Assembly: GCF_026745355.1 (NCBI RefSeq)
Contig: NC_079209.1
Span: forward strand, 27,148,941-27,212,940
Direction of reading: 5' to 3'
Length of the DNA: 64,000 nt
Origin: Beta vulgaris subsp. vulgaris
Taxonomy: Eukaryota > Streptophyta > Magnoliopsida > Caryophyllales > Amaranthaceae
The translations under genes were made by a program, and so were the position numbers. Positions 23,401-30,458 of this stretch are shown here, one piece after another. Positions within the stretch are counted from its first letter, which is position 1; every line of letters begins with the position of its first letter. The notes beneath the pieces were generated by a model, which was not told the DNA's origin, searched no databases, and was given only the letters and a program-made list of their open reading frames with translations.

Positions 23401-24561
23401 GGATGTACTGCAATTACCAAAATACAGCCTGAGCCCTGAAGTATAGATGCAAGTCATGCCATAGGTGAAAATGCAAAATGAGGTGCTCCATCCCAAAATT
23501 GAATGTCCACTAATTACTTTTCACACACATCAAGAAAATTCAATTTCGTGAGGGAAGATGGGAAGACAAGTGGAGTCGAAAGTTTTATCAGTGGAATTAA
23601 ATTAAGTAACTTTCAATTTGGACCTGCAGGGGCATAATACAGATATCAGCCTAACAAATTGCTCATCTGGGTCACCTAAATAAACCTAGTTCAATAGCTA
23701 CTGAACCAGGGCCATAACATATGCTTCTTCTGGGTTTCAATAGCTCGTAAGTGGTCCAACTCTCCTCCCTCTTCTTGAAAACACCAAGCTGAATAACCCA
23801 TTTTCGTATCTACCATAAAATTGTAAGCATAAACTAGCATAGATGCGTAAAGAAAGCCATTCAACCAGCACAAGCATCATTGATGTGTCTTCCTAAAGCC
23901 AATTAGGTCCGTAAAACAAACACCACAGTTCACGAAAGCACAACCTAGACTCCATTGATAAATCCAAACCACGTGGATCACCACCCAACAAGCTAAATGC
24001 TGACATTCCTCCCATCTCTTGTAGCACAAAAGCTCAACATCGACTAGACTAATATGCCAGTATTAACAACTTAAACAAATGACGAACTCAAGAATCGATT
24101 AATTAAAACCAATAGACATCCAAAATTGAGCTTTGAATATTTTAACTAGTGGTCAATACTAACCTTTATAACCACATTTCGGTGAAAATCCAGATCACTA
24201 GCCTTCATCACAGGCTGCATTACCCACCCAGAACCCAAATGATCAAACAAAAACAAGTATGTTGTACCATTAAATTATCCAATAGCATCTAGAAAATTTA
24301 GGGGGAAATCAAGAATATTATAATACAATACATTTCTAGTGAAAGAGGAAATATACCAACATATGAACAAAGCTTGAACATTTAGTTTCATGGGATTTGA
24401 AGAACTCAAATGGCAATGCGTTAAACCTGATTATTAATTAACACCCAACAAACAAAATCAATACAATTACGAACCCAGCAAAAATAAAACCAAAAAGACC
24501 AGTAAAAACACTAACTTAAAGTTGAGAGTAATTACCTGGGGAAATTTTGAAGACAATTCAT
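2467..24561 (-). CDS. SEX4: Phosphoglucan phosphatase SEX4/DSP4, 14 exons
   Basis: Plastid dual-specificity phosphatase that dephosphorylates starch glucans during night-time degradation. Exons in transcript order: 24561-24537, about 24426-24380 (uncertain), 24214-24164, 23006-22907, 22650-22574, 22498-22422, 22288-22208, 19023-18891, 10702-10643, 5581-5525, 4642-4547, 3315-3256, 2998-2891, 2598-2467. All but exon 2 have GT/AG ends and compatible phases, giving about 367 residues (Arabidopsis protein 379). The start MNCLQNFP opens a likely transit peptide. The phosphatase signature [10 protein letters not shown] puts the catalytic Cys near residue 186 and Arg near 192; the general-acid Asp in AEIRDFD is near 154. 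A CBM48-type glucan-binding domain spans about 240-325 ([33 protein letters not shown]), followed by the C-terminal motif ending EEFSDHE. Introns of 8.2 and 5.1 kb hold transposons. Exon 2 needs a weak donor (AAT then GTTCAAGC) to keep frame; it could be mis-modelled. Confidence 0.93.
3440..3500 (+). repeat. tRNA-like B-box segment in SEX4 intron
   Basis: A GGTTCGAGTCC B-box-like word follows a weak A-box-like stretch (AGATGTAAAGGCTAAGGAGC). No target-site duplication was found, so this is probably a decayed SINE or tRNA-like fragment rather than a tRNA gene. Confidence 0.3.
5058..5272 (+). mobile_element. tRNA-derived SINE with 16-bp TSD
   Basis: The body starts after a target-site duplication AACATTACAGGAATAC (5042-5057) that is repeated exactly at 5273-5288. 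The 5' part carries a tRNA-like A box (TGGTATGGCTTCTTATCTC) and B box (AGGTTCAAATCTTGG). The tail is A-rich (CCCCAAAAAGAAA). A G-run of about 13 bases sits mid-element. It lies in the SEX4 intron between exons 5581-5525 and 4642-4547, and the exact TSD points to fairly recent insertion. Confidence 0.85.
5745..6225. repeat. Degenerate ACCCGA-rich tract
   Basis: Words such as GACCCG, ACCCGAA and CCGACCCGACC recur from GACCCGTACCCG (about 5750) to ATGACCCGTTTACC (about 6220), interrupted by an AT-rich island at about 5940-6070. The strand bias (C-rich on plus) is constant on both sides of the island, suggesting one array split by an insertion or by divergence. It sits inside the 5.1-kb SEX4 intron. 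Confidence 0.6.
6630..8410. mobile_element. Decayed Helitron-like unit split by a solo LTR
   Basis: Sequence on both sides of the solo LTR (6630-6813 and 8119-8410) matches, in order, the Helitron-like unit at 33588-34040: a hairpin-like CCGAGCGATGCCACGG head, a GACGTAATGGCATG-like segment, then a tRNA-like A/B-box module (about 8250-8310: TAGTGGATTAATGGTTAAG and GGTCACGTGTTCGAT). It ends near a G-box palindrome GTGCCACGTGGCAC at 8385-8398. Family membership is inferred from these shared blocks; ends are not precisely defined. Confidence 0.35.
6814..8118 (+). mobile_element. Solo LTR, copia-type, TSD ATGTC
   Basis: A 1305-bp LTR begins TGTTGAACCCTAG and ends GTGAAATAACA. The 5-bp target-site duplication ATGTC is present on both sides (6809-6813 and 8119-8123). 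The 3' part has the ACAATTCACCCCCC block common near the end of plant copia LTRs. No internal retrotransposon sequence is attached, so it is a solo LTR left by intra-element recombination. Matching LTR ends occur at 1-135, and a diverged relative starts at 63230. It sits in a SEX4 intron. Confidence 0.88.
8871..8960 (-). pseudogene. Exon-like 29-codon frame in left foldback arm
   Basis: Starts ATG at 8960 and reads [20 protein letters not shown] before a stop at 8871-8873. The right arm keeps the same-length frame on the plus strand (10082-10171) with GTG in place of ATG ([20 protein letters not shown]). A second frame through the same DNA is also open in both arms (RPLHQRN, GLKNRNA, DSERS, DRERTT, PRSLYH). 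I do not recognise the source gene. It resembles a captured first exon with a CT-rich leader; selection on it is not shown. Confidence 0.35.
9657..9868 (-). mobile_element. tRNA-derived SINE inside foldback right arm
   Basis: Flanked by a 13-bp target-site duplication AGAGGTGTATACA at 9644-9656 and 9869-9881. On the minus strand the head reads GGAGTTAGCTCAAGTGGGTA then GAGCGCTC (A box) and a B box GGGGTTCCATCC; the 3' end is an A-rich tail, seen as a T-run from 9657. The left foldback arm lacks this insert, so the SINE arrived after the inverted repeat formed. Confidence 0.88.
12044..12195 (-). repeat. Truncated 3' LTR of the copia element
   Basis: About 150 bases match the 5' LTR at 16397-16575 from TGAAAGAATTGATTTTCC to GAGTTATTTA-AGAATAAGGA, then switch directly into reverse-transcriptase coding sequence. 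The missing piece is the LTR's own 5' end plus the RNase H region. Confidence 0.85.
12182..13070 (-). pseudogene. Copia reverse transcriptase remnant
   Basis: Two frames carry RT motifs. [19 protein letters not shown] and the first catalytic-Asp block KLDVKNAFL lie at about 12738-12870; [23 protein letters not shown] (the YVDD active site) and [13 protein letters not shown] lie at 12182-12661. A frameshift separates them near 12700. The RT N-terminal region normally before GIDFGENF is missing and a proline-rich linker abuts it. The frame ends by running into the truncated LTR, losing RNase H. Confidence 0.88.
13416..14640 (-). pseudogene. Copia integrase remnant, split by nested LTR
   Basis: Integrase-core residues include FDIIHADLW at about 14600 and [18 protein letters not shown] with the catalytic-Glu region at about 14340. 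The C-terminal block ([19 protein letters not shown] in shifted frames, like the usual copia FGC-CYP-HKL-RS stretch) resumes at 13430-13540. The two parts are separated by about 650 bp of unrelated sequence (13542-14191). Several frameshifts. Confidence 0.75.
13542..14191 (-). mobile_element. Probable solo LTR nested in copia integrase
   Basis: On the minus strand the segment starts TGTTAGGATTTG and ends CTTTATTAACA, i.e. TG...CA. It is rich in TCCTAATCC-like words and holds a TATA box CTATAAAAGG near 13862-13871 with a leader after it, as in an LTR U3-R-U5. It interrupts integrase homology. Flanks GATTC and GAATT do not form a clean TSD, so the boundaries are provisional. Confidence 0.5.
15004..15318 (-). 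pseudogene. Copia aspartic protease remnant
   Basis: Contains [15 protein letters not shown], the copia protease signature (W-x-DTGA-xxH) that would process the polyprotein, followed by [10 protein letters not shown] and a typical [11 protein letters not shown] block. It follows the gag remnant and precedes the pre-integrase region. Frame differs from gag, and no complete polyprotein is possible. Confidence 0.8.
15433..16199 (-). pseudogene. Copia gag remnant (UBN2-type)
   Basis: N-terminal part [20 protein letters not shown] is at 16199; the middle [35 protein letters not shown] and LTLEE are at 15954-15433, with a Gly/Asn/Arg-rich C-terminus. This is the UBN2/retrotran_gag_2 pattern of plant copia gag. 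A frameshift near 16080 and a stop near 15965 break it. I see no zinc knuckle. Confidence 0.85.
16385..16396 (-). other. Primer-binding site (initiator-Met tRNA type)
   Basis: Directly inside the 5' LTR the minus strand reads TGGTATCAGATT. This matches the TGGTATCAGAG pattern used by plant copia elements to prime from initiator methionine tRNA, with differences only at the end. It confirms that 16397-16575 is the 5' LTR and that the element reads on the minus strand. Confidence 0.85.
16397..16575 (-). repeat. 5' LTR of the copia element (179 bp)
   Basis: Bounded by TG (plus-strand 16397) and CA (16574-16575); shares over 140 aligned bases with the truncated copy at 12044-12195. It is very short for a copia LTR. 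Confidence 0.85.
16581..18890. other. Remainder of the 8.2-kb SEX4 intron
   Basis: AT-rich sequence without a supportable gene. A tRNA-like A/B-box module lies on the minus strand at about 17010-17085. The open frame at 18256-18558 (100 codons, plus strand) has no recognisable domain. Confidence 0.4.
17010..17085 (-). repeat. tRNA-like A/B-box module
   Basis: On the minus strand ACTTGGTTTAGTGGTTAAG (A-box-like) is followed about 30 bases later by GGGATCGAACC (B-box-like). Similar modules occur near 8250, 25530, 33410 and 38390, three of them inside Helitron-like units. It is not a tRNA gene: no acceptor stem or anticodon arm can be drawn. Confidence 0.45.
19495..19846. mobile_element. MITE-like element with ~35-bp TIRs
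   Basis: The left end GGAATAATTGATTCTAATAG continues to GTACAACTTTTCACC, and the right end is its near-exact reverse complement (GGTGAAAGGTTGTA-type text ending GAATCAATTATTCC). A second internal inverted segment (AACCTTTCAATAATT and AATTGAAAGATTAG) adds to the fold. Length 352 bp. A clear TSD was not found, so the superfamily is open. Intronic in SEX4. Confidence 0.75.
20336..20742 (+). pseudogene. psaA: Plastid psaA fragment (NUPT) in SEX4 intron
   Basis: Two frames read as the C-terminal part of photosystem I P700 apoprotein A1: [43 protein letters not shown], then after a frameshift near 20530 [33 protein letters not shown] and [18 protein letters not shown]. It matches in order with many substitutions and small indels, and the last ~50 residues of the protein are absent. 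It is an old nuclear insertion of plastid DNA, not expressed as PsaA. Confidence 0.92.
20743..21110. repeat. GC-rich-ended inverted-repeat segment
   Basis: The left end holds ATTACAGAACGGTCATG and GGGTTGTAACGG; the right end holds CCGTTACAGAACGGCCGC and CTGTAACGGAAC, which are inverted relatives. The centre is AT-rich. It abuts the end of the psaA fragment, so it may be a small non-autonomous element inserted there. Ends and TSD are unresolved. Confidence 0.35.
21890..22281. repeat. 196-bp tandem duplication including SEX4 exon 7
   Basis: Unit 1 (21890-22085) and unit 2 (22086-22281) match with few differences. Unit 2 carries the 3' part of the working exon 22288-22208. Unit 1 repeats the coding text and its donor (at 22012) but stops 7 bases short of the exon's 5' edge, so it has no acceptor AG. 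It also changes one Lys codon to Thr. It is therefore a non-functional exon copy downstream of the real exon. Confidence 0.92.
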
Positions 24562-24624
24562 TGCAGAACTAGAAAGCAAAGACAATTAAAGGAGAAGTGA
24601 GAGAAGGGGGTTATTCCGTCAGTC

Positions 24625-24630
24625 TTTATA
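24625..24630 (-). promoter_or_regulatory. Candidate TATA box of SEX4
   Basis: On the minus strand the word TATAAA lies 64 bases upstream of the SEX4 start codon, with a pyrimidine-rich leader (CCCTTCTCTCACTTCTCC) between them. Spacing fits a core promoter with a short 5' UTR of about 35-40 nt. Assigned by position and sequence only. Confidence 0.45.
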
Positions 24631-24990
24631 AGTAAAAAGAGGAATCTAAAAAAGAAGAGATATTTTAAGTTGGATCTTCATACAACTTCGGACTTTGGTG
24701 GGCACAGAATATCTTGCAATTGCATATGATACAAACGGCTATTTCACGCGCGGAGCTGCTAGCTCATGTGTCACACGCTCACACCCGCTCCGACTTCTTT
24801 TTCGACAAGCAATAGGGCATTTAAGTAATTCGCCCCAATAGCATATACACATGTCTATAGGATGAAAACTATATACACGATAATATGAAGGATTAGATTA
24901 TGAATACTCATATCAATACTATAAATATATACCAACATAGATGTACATATATTTATTTGGCTTATTAGTCACTCATGGATATGTGTTCAT

Positions 24991-25049
24991 TTGGCTTGTT
25001 AGCCTTGTAGACTTGGCTTGTTAGCCTTGTAGACTTGGCTTGTTAGCCA
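24991..25049 (+). repeat. 22-bp tandem repeat, 2.7 copies
   Basis: The unit TTGGCTTGTTAGCCTTGTAG plus AC starts at 24991, 25013 and 25035 (partial). It lies upstream of SEX4 next to a GCTATAAGTACAAGTGTG motif that resembles an LTR promoter, so it could be U3-type repeat DNA of an unrecognised LTR. Confidence 0.75.
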
Positions 25050-25159
25050 TGTACATTGCATCATGCTATAAGTACAAGTGTGTACAACATCTAGGTGTTG
25101 GTAATTCGCTCTCTCGGTTTCTAAACCGATGCTTCATTTTGACTTTAGCATTATTTATA

Positions 25160-25414
25160 CTTCATCCGCTACCAATTACATGCAACAAATACACTTTTAC
25201 GCATCTCGAGGCATTATTTTGACCATAAATATCTATAATTACATATATTTAAAAATTATAAAATTACATTTTATGAAATTATGTCACGAGACGAATCTAG
25301 CAAGATCACACTTGACTATGTTTTTCATTATGTATAAATCACGATTCTTAGTCAAAGTGAAAAGTGTGATTATGAAAAGGTGCATTTGTTGTATTTACTT
25401 CGAAACGGAGGAAG
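25160..25414. mobile_element. Stowaway-type MITE, 255 bp
   Basis: Inverted ends read CTTCATCCGCTACCA on the left and, on the reverse strand, CTTCCTCCGTTTCGA on the right, and both continue into ATGCAACAAATACAC / ATACAACAAATGCAC. A TA target-site duplication flanks it (25158-25159 and 25415-25416). The inner text GACGAATCTAGCAAGATC is shared with the MITE at 38158. TIR and TA duplication are typical of Tc1/Mariner-derived Stowaway elements. Confidence 0.8.
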
Positions 25415-25524
25415 TATATTTTATTTTGATCATATTTTTTTTCATATATATAACCTAATGTTCATATATATAACCTAATGTTCTATTTGTTTAACCTTGA
25501 CAAGTTGGGGGAGTAAATGAGATA

Positions 25525-25600
25525 TTGACTTATTAAGGGTGAGAATTGAACTCATGACCTCTTGGAATTGAGAGAGACATTTTAACCACTAAATTATACC
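25525..25600 (-). repeat. tRNA-like A/B-box module
   Basis: Minus strand reads GGTATAATTTAGTGGTTAA (A-box-like) and GGTCATGAGTTCAATTC (B-box-like). It has the same layout as the modules near 17010, 33410 and 38390. Probably part of a decayed SINE or Helitron-like repeat. Confidence 0.45.
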
Positions 25601-25903
25601 TCACTTTCATATATAACCCAATGTTAGTATACAAGAAGTCATTAAATTTGTCTAGATGTATATCTTTATGATATCAATTTTTTTATACAAGTAGTGTGTA
25701 ATTAGATACATTAATAGTCAAAGTTATGATTTGACGATTTACAAGTCAAAATGGAGGGAGTACATTACTAATAAATGTTTATTGTTTGTCCCATCTCATG
25801 GACTAGCCCATTTCTAACAAAATTCCTAAAATACCCTACTTCTAGGGTAATCAACCCTCTACTAGCTGTAGTTGACTCAAATAACTTCATTTATTGGAAT
25901 TCT

Positions 25904-25925
25904 CAACCACTATAAATAGTGGTTG
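25904..25925. promoter_or_regulatory. TATA box within a perfect 22-bp palindrome
   Basis: Arms CAACCACTAT and ATAGTGGTTG flank a central AA, so the TATAAATA word sits in the middle of a perfect inverted repeat. It is in the LTR-like part of the remnant and probably its core promoter. Confidence 0.5.
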
Positions 25926-26277
25926 TCCCATCCCATCATTCAAAAGGTACATATTCAATTCTCACCTAAAAAGTTAGAGCATCTCTCTTTACAATTACTA
26001 CTTTCTCTATATTCTCTATTACTGATTTAAGTGTTAAAGGGCGTTTTCGAAAAAACCCCTAGGGTAGTTTTTCATCATACTTTGCAGGTTTAACGGCGAT
26101 TGGACCTATCGGAGCTCTCATACCCTCTCAGCATCTAGTTGTCATCTCTTTCATCCTTTTTTTTTTTAATAATTTTGGTTTTGTATTTTTATTTATGCGA
26201 GCCAGAAGGCTTTTAGCAGTTACAAGAGAATCTGCCAAATAATAAATGGGCTTAAAAACTTATCCAAAACATTGATA

Positions 26278-26607
26278 TCAACACCATGCTAGAAAATCAT
26301 CCATCCTTCTAAGCCCTTGTTTTGCGAGAGCATCAGCCACATTGTTTGATTCTCTGCCTTTGTGGACAATTGTGAGGTTGAGATCTCTTTTCCTTGCTGC
26401 CCGAATGAAGTTCAAGATGAAACCAAGGTTCCATGGACCACCCGAGTCTTGCTTCACCCATTGCACTGCATTTTTTGAATCCGATTCAATTATGATAGCC
26501 CTGCTTTTTATGGAAGGGGTGGCAAGCGAAATCTTGATGGCTCTAAAGATAGCATAAATTTCAGCACTATTGATCTCCATGGGGGGATTGGGGATGAGAA
26601 TATGCAA
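26278..26607 (-). pseudogene. LINE ORF2 RNase H domain (shifted frame)
   Basis: Reads NSAEIYAIFRAIKISL, IIIESDSKNAVQWVK and SNNVADALAKQGL, the second half of a plant-LINE RNase H domain (RVT_3 type) with its conserved Glu and Asp. The first half, WNVDASYDPILNQAAVGGVL, is in the large RT frame just upstream; a frameshift at the G-run near 26580-26600 separates them. Confidence 0.85.
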
Positions 26608-29600
26608 AGAAAGATCCCGGTTTCATCTCGGAGCACTCCTCCCACTGCTGCTTGGTTAAGTATTGGATCATAAGACGCGTCCACATTCCATTTCAAGGTT
26701 TCGGTTTTTGGAGGTGACCAAATAGAGGGTAGATGTTTTAAGGTTTTGGGGAGTGAGTGAAGAGATGAGTCATGCCACATGAGACATTTTGGATTACGAC
26801 TGATATCCGAGTGAGAGTAGGGGAATTTTGAATTCCATCCACCAATCCACCAACTTAGTCTAAGGAGAACTAAGTCTTGAATAGCTGAGACAGAGGATGA
26901 TTTATTATTGAAGGCTCGATCATTTCTCTCCTTCCAGAGAGACCATGAAATAATATAGAAGACAGCATGCCAGACTTTCGAAAGAAATTCCCCTTTGCCT
27001 TTTATATTCCATTGAATGAACATGTCTTTTAGAGAGTGAGGGATGACCCATTTAACATTCCAAATCTCCAGCCACCAACTCCACAATTGCCATGAAAATG
27101 AGCATGAGAGAAGCAAGTGATTACTTGTTTCAAGATGGTCTCCACAAAATGTACAGTACGAGTCCGCGAGAGGGATCACTCCCATTCGGACTAGTTTAGC
27201 TTTTGCATTAATCTTCCCCAGGATTGCTAGCCATCCAAATATTTCCACCCTTGGTGGAACTAATCCTTTCCACACTCCTTTAATTACATCAAGAGAGGCC
27301 AAGTGAGAACATTTAGCTAGCTCAAATGTTACAGATTTCACAGAGAACTCACCGGTTTTTTGCGGAGTCCACACCATTATGTCGTCGCTAGACATATCAA
27401 TTGAGACAATGGATAGCAGTTTTAGAAGCTCCTTTTTTTCGGCTAAATCTCGAGGCCTTAGCACCCTTGCCCATGAAAAGGTCCAAACCCATAAGTGACC
27501 ATCCCATACTCCCATCGAGGCAACAGTTGCGAAGTTATTGACAGAAATGGAGAAGAGTCTAGGAAAAAGAGATTTAAGTGGAACTGATCCGATCCAAATG
27601 TCTGTCCAAAACTTTGTGGATTTTCCATTGCCTACCATTATTCGGACTTTGGTGCTGATGAAGTGTTTTGCAGCTTGATGATTAAGGACCGCATCACAAA
27701 TGGATTTCCATGGGCCTCCTTTTGCTGGTCCAGAGAGGTCTGCGATGGATAGATGGGGAGAATATCCATATTTTTCAGATATAAGGCCTCGCCATAGGGC
27801 CTTGGGATCGTTGAAATATCGCCATATCCATTTGAATAATAAGGCGATATTTCGATGATAAATGTTTCCGAGCCCAAGCCCTCCAAGAGACTTTGGCATC
27901 TGTAATTTATCCCATGCTATCAAGGGGAGCGCGCGTTTATCGCTTGAACCATTCCACAAGAAGTCTCTCTGCAGTTTGATAATTTTTTCGGCCACCCCAA
28001 CAGGTATTTTGAACAGCGACATGAAATAAATTGGTAGGCTGCTGAGCGAGGATTTGATGAGTGTTATACGACCTCCTAGTGATAGTAACCTCCCTTTCCA
28101 AGAGGCTAATTTGCTTCTCATTCGCGCTATGATTGAGTCCCAAGCACTGATTCTTGACATACTCCCCCCTATTGGGAGACCCAGGTAAGAGAAAGGCCAC
28201 GAACCAATCTTGCATTGAAGCATCGAGGCAGTTTTTGATATCCAGGCCTCTTCTAAGTTCAATCCATAAAGGGCACTTTTGTGGAAATTAACCCGAAGTC
28301 CAGACGCAGCATGGAAGAGGACCAACGCCTTTTTTATGTTTAAGAGAGAATGCTGTTCCGGGGGGCTGAAAATGATCATGTCATCTGCATATTGCAGATG
28401 TGATATCGACGATCCGTTTGACCGAATCTTAATGCCTTCCCAGAGACCTTGATCTTCTCCTTTTGTGATAAGTAGACTCAGTGATTCCACTATCAAATTG
28501 AATAAAAAAGGAGAGAGGGGGTCGCCTTGGCGTAGCCCTTTGTGAAGCTTGATTGGAGGAGTTGGAGATCCATTTATTAGGATGGATGCGGCGGCTGACA
28601 TTACACATGATTTCATCCATTGGCGCCATCGATCTGGGAATGCCATCTGTTCAAGGATCCAGTCTAAATATCCCCATGACACACTATCGAATGCTTTCTG
28701 AAAGTCGAGTTTTAGAACTATGGCTTTGATTTTCTTCCTTTTGCAAGACTCAATGAGCTCTCCTGCTATCAATGCTCCGTCCAAGATTTGTCTGCCTTTT
28801 ATAAAAGCTGACTGTGAAGGCCCAATTAAATGATCAATCACCTGTTGTAGTCTCCTGGCCAGAAGTTTTGCGACAATTTTGTAGATACAGCCCACCATGC
28901 TAATGGGCCTGTAATCTTTGAATCCCATTGGAGAGTCTACTTTGGCGATCAGGGCTATGAAGGCTGTATTGCACCCTTTTGGCAGTTGTGATGTTGCCCA
29001 GAATTTCCGGATAATGTCGTACATATCTTCTCTAATAACCTCCCATGCTGCTTTGATAAAATGGAAGTTAAATCCATCTGGTCCCGGGGCTTTGTCATTG
29101 TCACATGATGATACAGCACTATCGATTTCCTCCCTACTGAATGGGGCGATTAGCTTCGAGGATTGTACAGATGTGAGTTGTTTGAAGTTGAGTCCTTCAA
29201 AATGCGGGCGGAGTTTTACTTCCTCTGAGAATGTTTTCCTGAAATAATTAACAGCTTCCTTTTTGATACCTGCAGGATCAATTATGTTAGTGTTATCAAT
29301 AGATAAGCAAGTAATGGAATTTTTTCTTTTTCTCATGGAGGCGATGGTATGGAAAAATTTGGTGTTTTTATCCCCCTCCTTTAACCATTTTGCACGTGAA
29401 TTTTGTGCCCAGTATGCTTCTTTTCTCTTTAGCCATAGCCATAAATCTAATTGAGCTTCTTTTCTTTTTGCAATCTCAGTTTCGGATAAAACTCTTTCAT
29501 TTGCAATTAAGTCTATGGCACTGATGGTTTCTTCTAGGTTTCGGATTTGGGAGTCAATGAGTCCGAATGTGTTTTTATTCCATGATTTCAGTTCCTCTTT

Positions 29601-29660
29601 GAGGATTTTGAGTTTCTGTGGGATAGGTGAATCTGCTTGGTTTTGCCATGTCTTTTTTTA
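26508..29660 (-). pseudogene. LINE ORF2 reverse transcriptase (open 942+ codons)
   Basis: The largest open frame in the window (26508-29336, open further upstream to about 29650 without Met). RT motifs in order: KAPGPDGFNFHFIK, DYRPISMVGCIYKIVAKLL, SQSAFIKGRQILDG, KLDFQKAFDSVSW, GLRQGDPLSPFLFNL and QYADDMIIF (the YADD active site). A zf-RVT region follows (WTPQKTGEFSVKS, CTFCGDHLETSNHLLLSC) and then the start of RNase H. It makes cDNA by target-primed reverse transcription in a working LINE. It is cut from the endonuclease by a frameshift at an A-run (plus-strand T-run near 29655). Confidence 0.93.
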
Positions 29661-30429
29661 TAAGAGGTAGGAGTTGTGGATGGGTAAGCCAGGCATTTAT
29701 GAAGCGGAAAGGTTTGGGCCCCCAATTGGTTGATGTGTATTGGATTATGATTGGGCAATGGTCTGATATGGTTCTACCAAGGATAGAGGAAGAAAGGTAA
29801 GGGAGTTTTTAGATCCATTCAGGGTTTAGAAAGCATCTGTCAAGCTTGCTTTTAGAGTTTACATGGAACCAAGTGAATGAGTTTGGGTTATTTGTAGAGG
29901 GAGCCTCCATGAGTTGCATATGTTGGATGAAGTTTTGGAAGTCATTCACTCCTGAGGAGGATATAATATGACTGCCTCTTTCAGAGGCCTTGAGAACCTC
30001 GTTGAAATCCCCTATGATGAGGGTGGGAAGGTTTGTGTTACTCCAAAGATCAATAATTTTCTTCCATACAATTGCCCTGCCATCTACATGACACGGGTTA
30101 TATATGTTGATGATCATGCACCTTAGCTCGAGGCAAGGGATGGTACCCCATATTGCAATGAAGTTTCTATCTATTTCTGATGCTTCTTGATGGAAGAAAA
30201 GTTTTTTCCATAATAAAATTAAACCTCCTTAGTGCCCTAATGAGGGGGAGTCTATCCATTCATAATCGGAATTTGGGCAAAGTGATTTGATGATAGCAGG
30301 AGAGGTTTGGGGTAGTTTGGATTCTTGGAGGCAGATGAAAGAAGGGTTGTGCATGGTTATGTGTTTTCTTGTCTGGGTGCGTTTGGTCTTTGCCCCGAGG
30401 CCTCTGCAATTCCATGAAAAGGCTAACAT
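29660..30429 (-). pseudogene. LINE ORF2 endonuclease region
   Basis: AP-endonuclease-like domain that nicks target DNA. MLAFSWNCRGLG starts at 30429, with FICLQESKL (catalytic Glu), INIYNPC, LIIGDFNEVL, FTWFHVNSKSKLDR and SDHCPI following. In-frame stops at 30229-30231 and at 29809-29811 break it while the reading frame is otherwise kept, so single substitutions explain both. Confidence 0.9.
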
Positions 30430-30458
30430 TTGGACAGGTTTGATGAATGGATGAAGGA

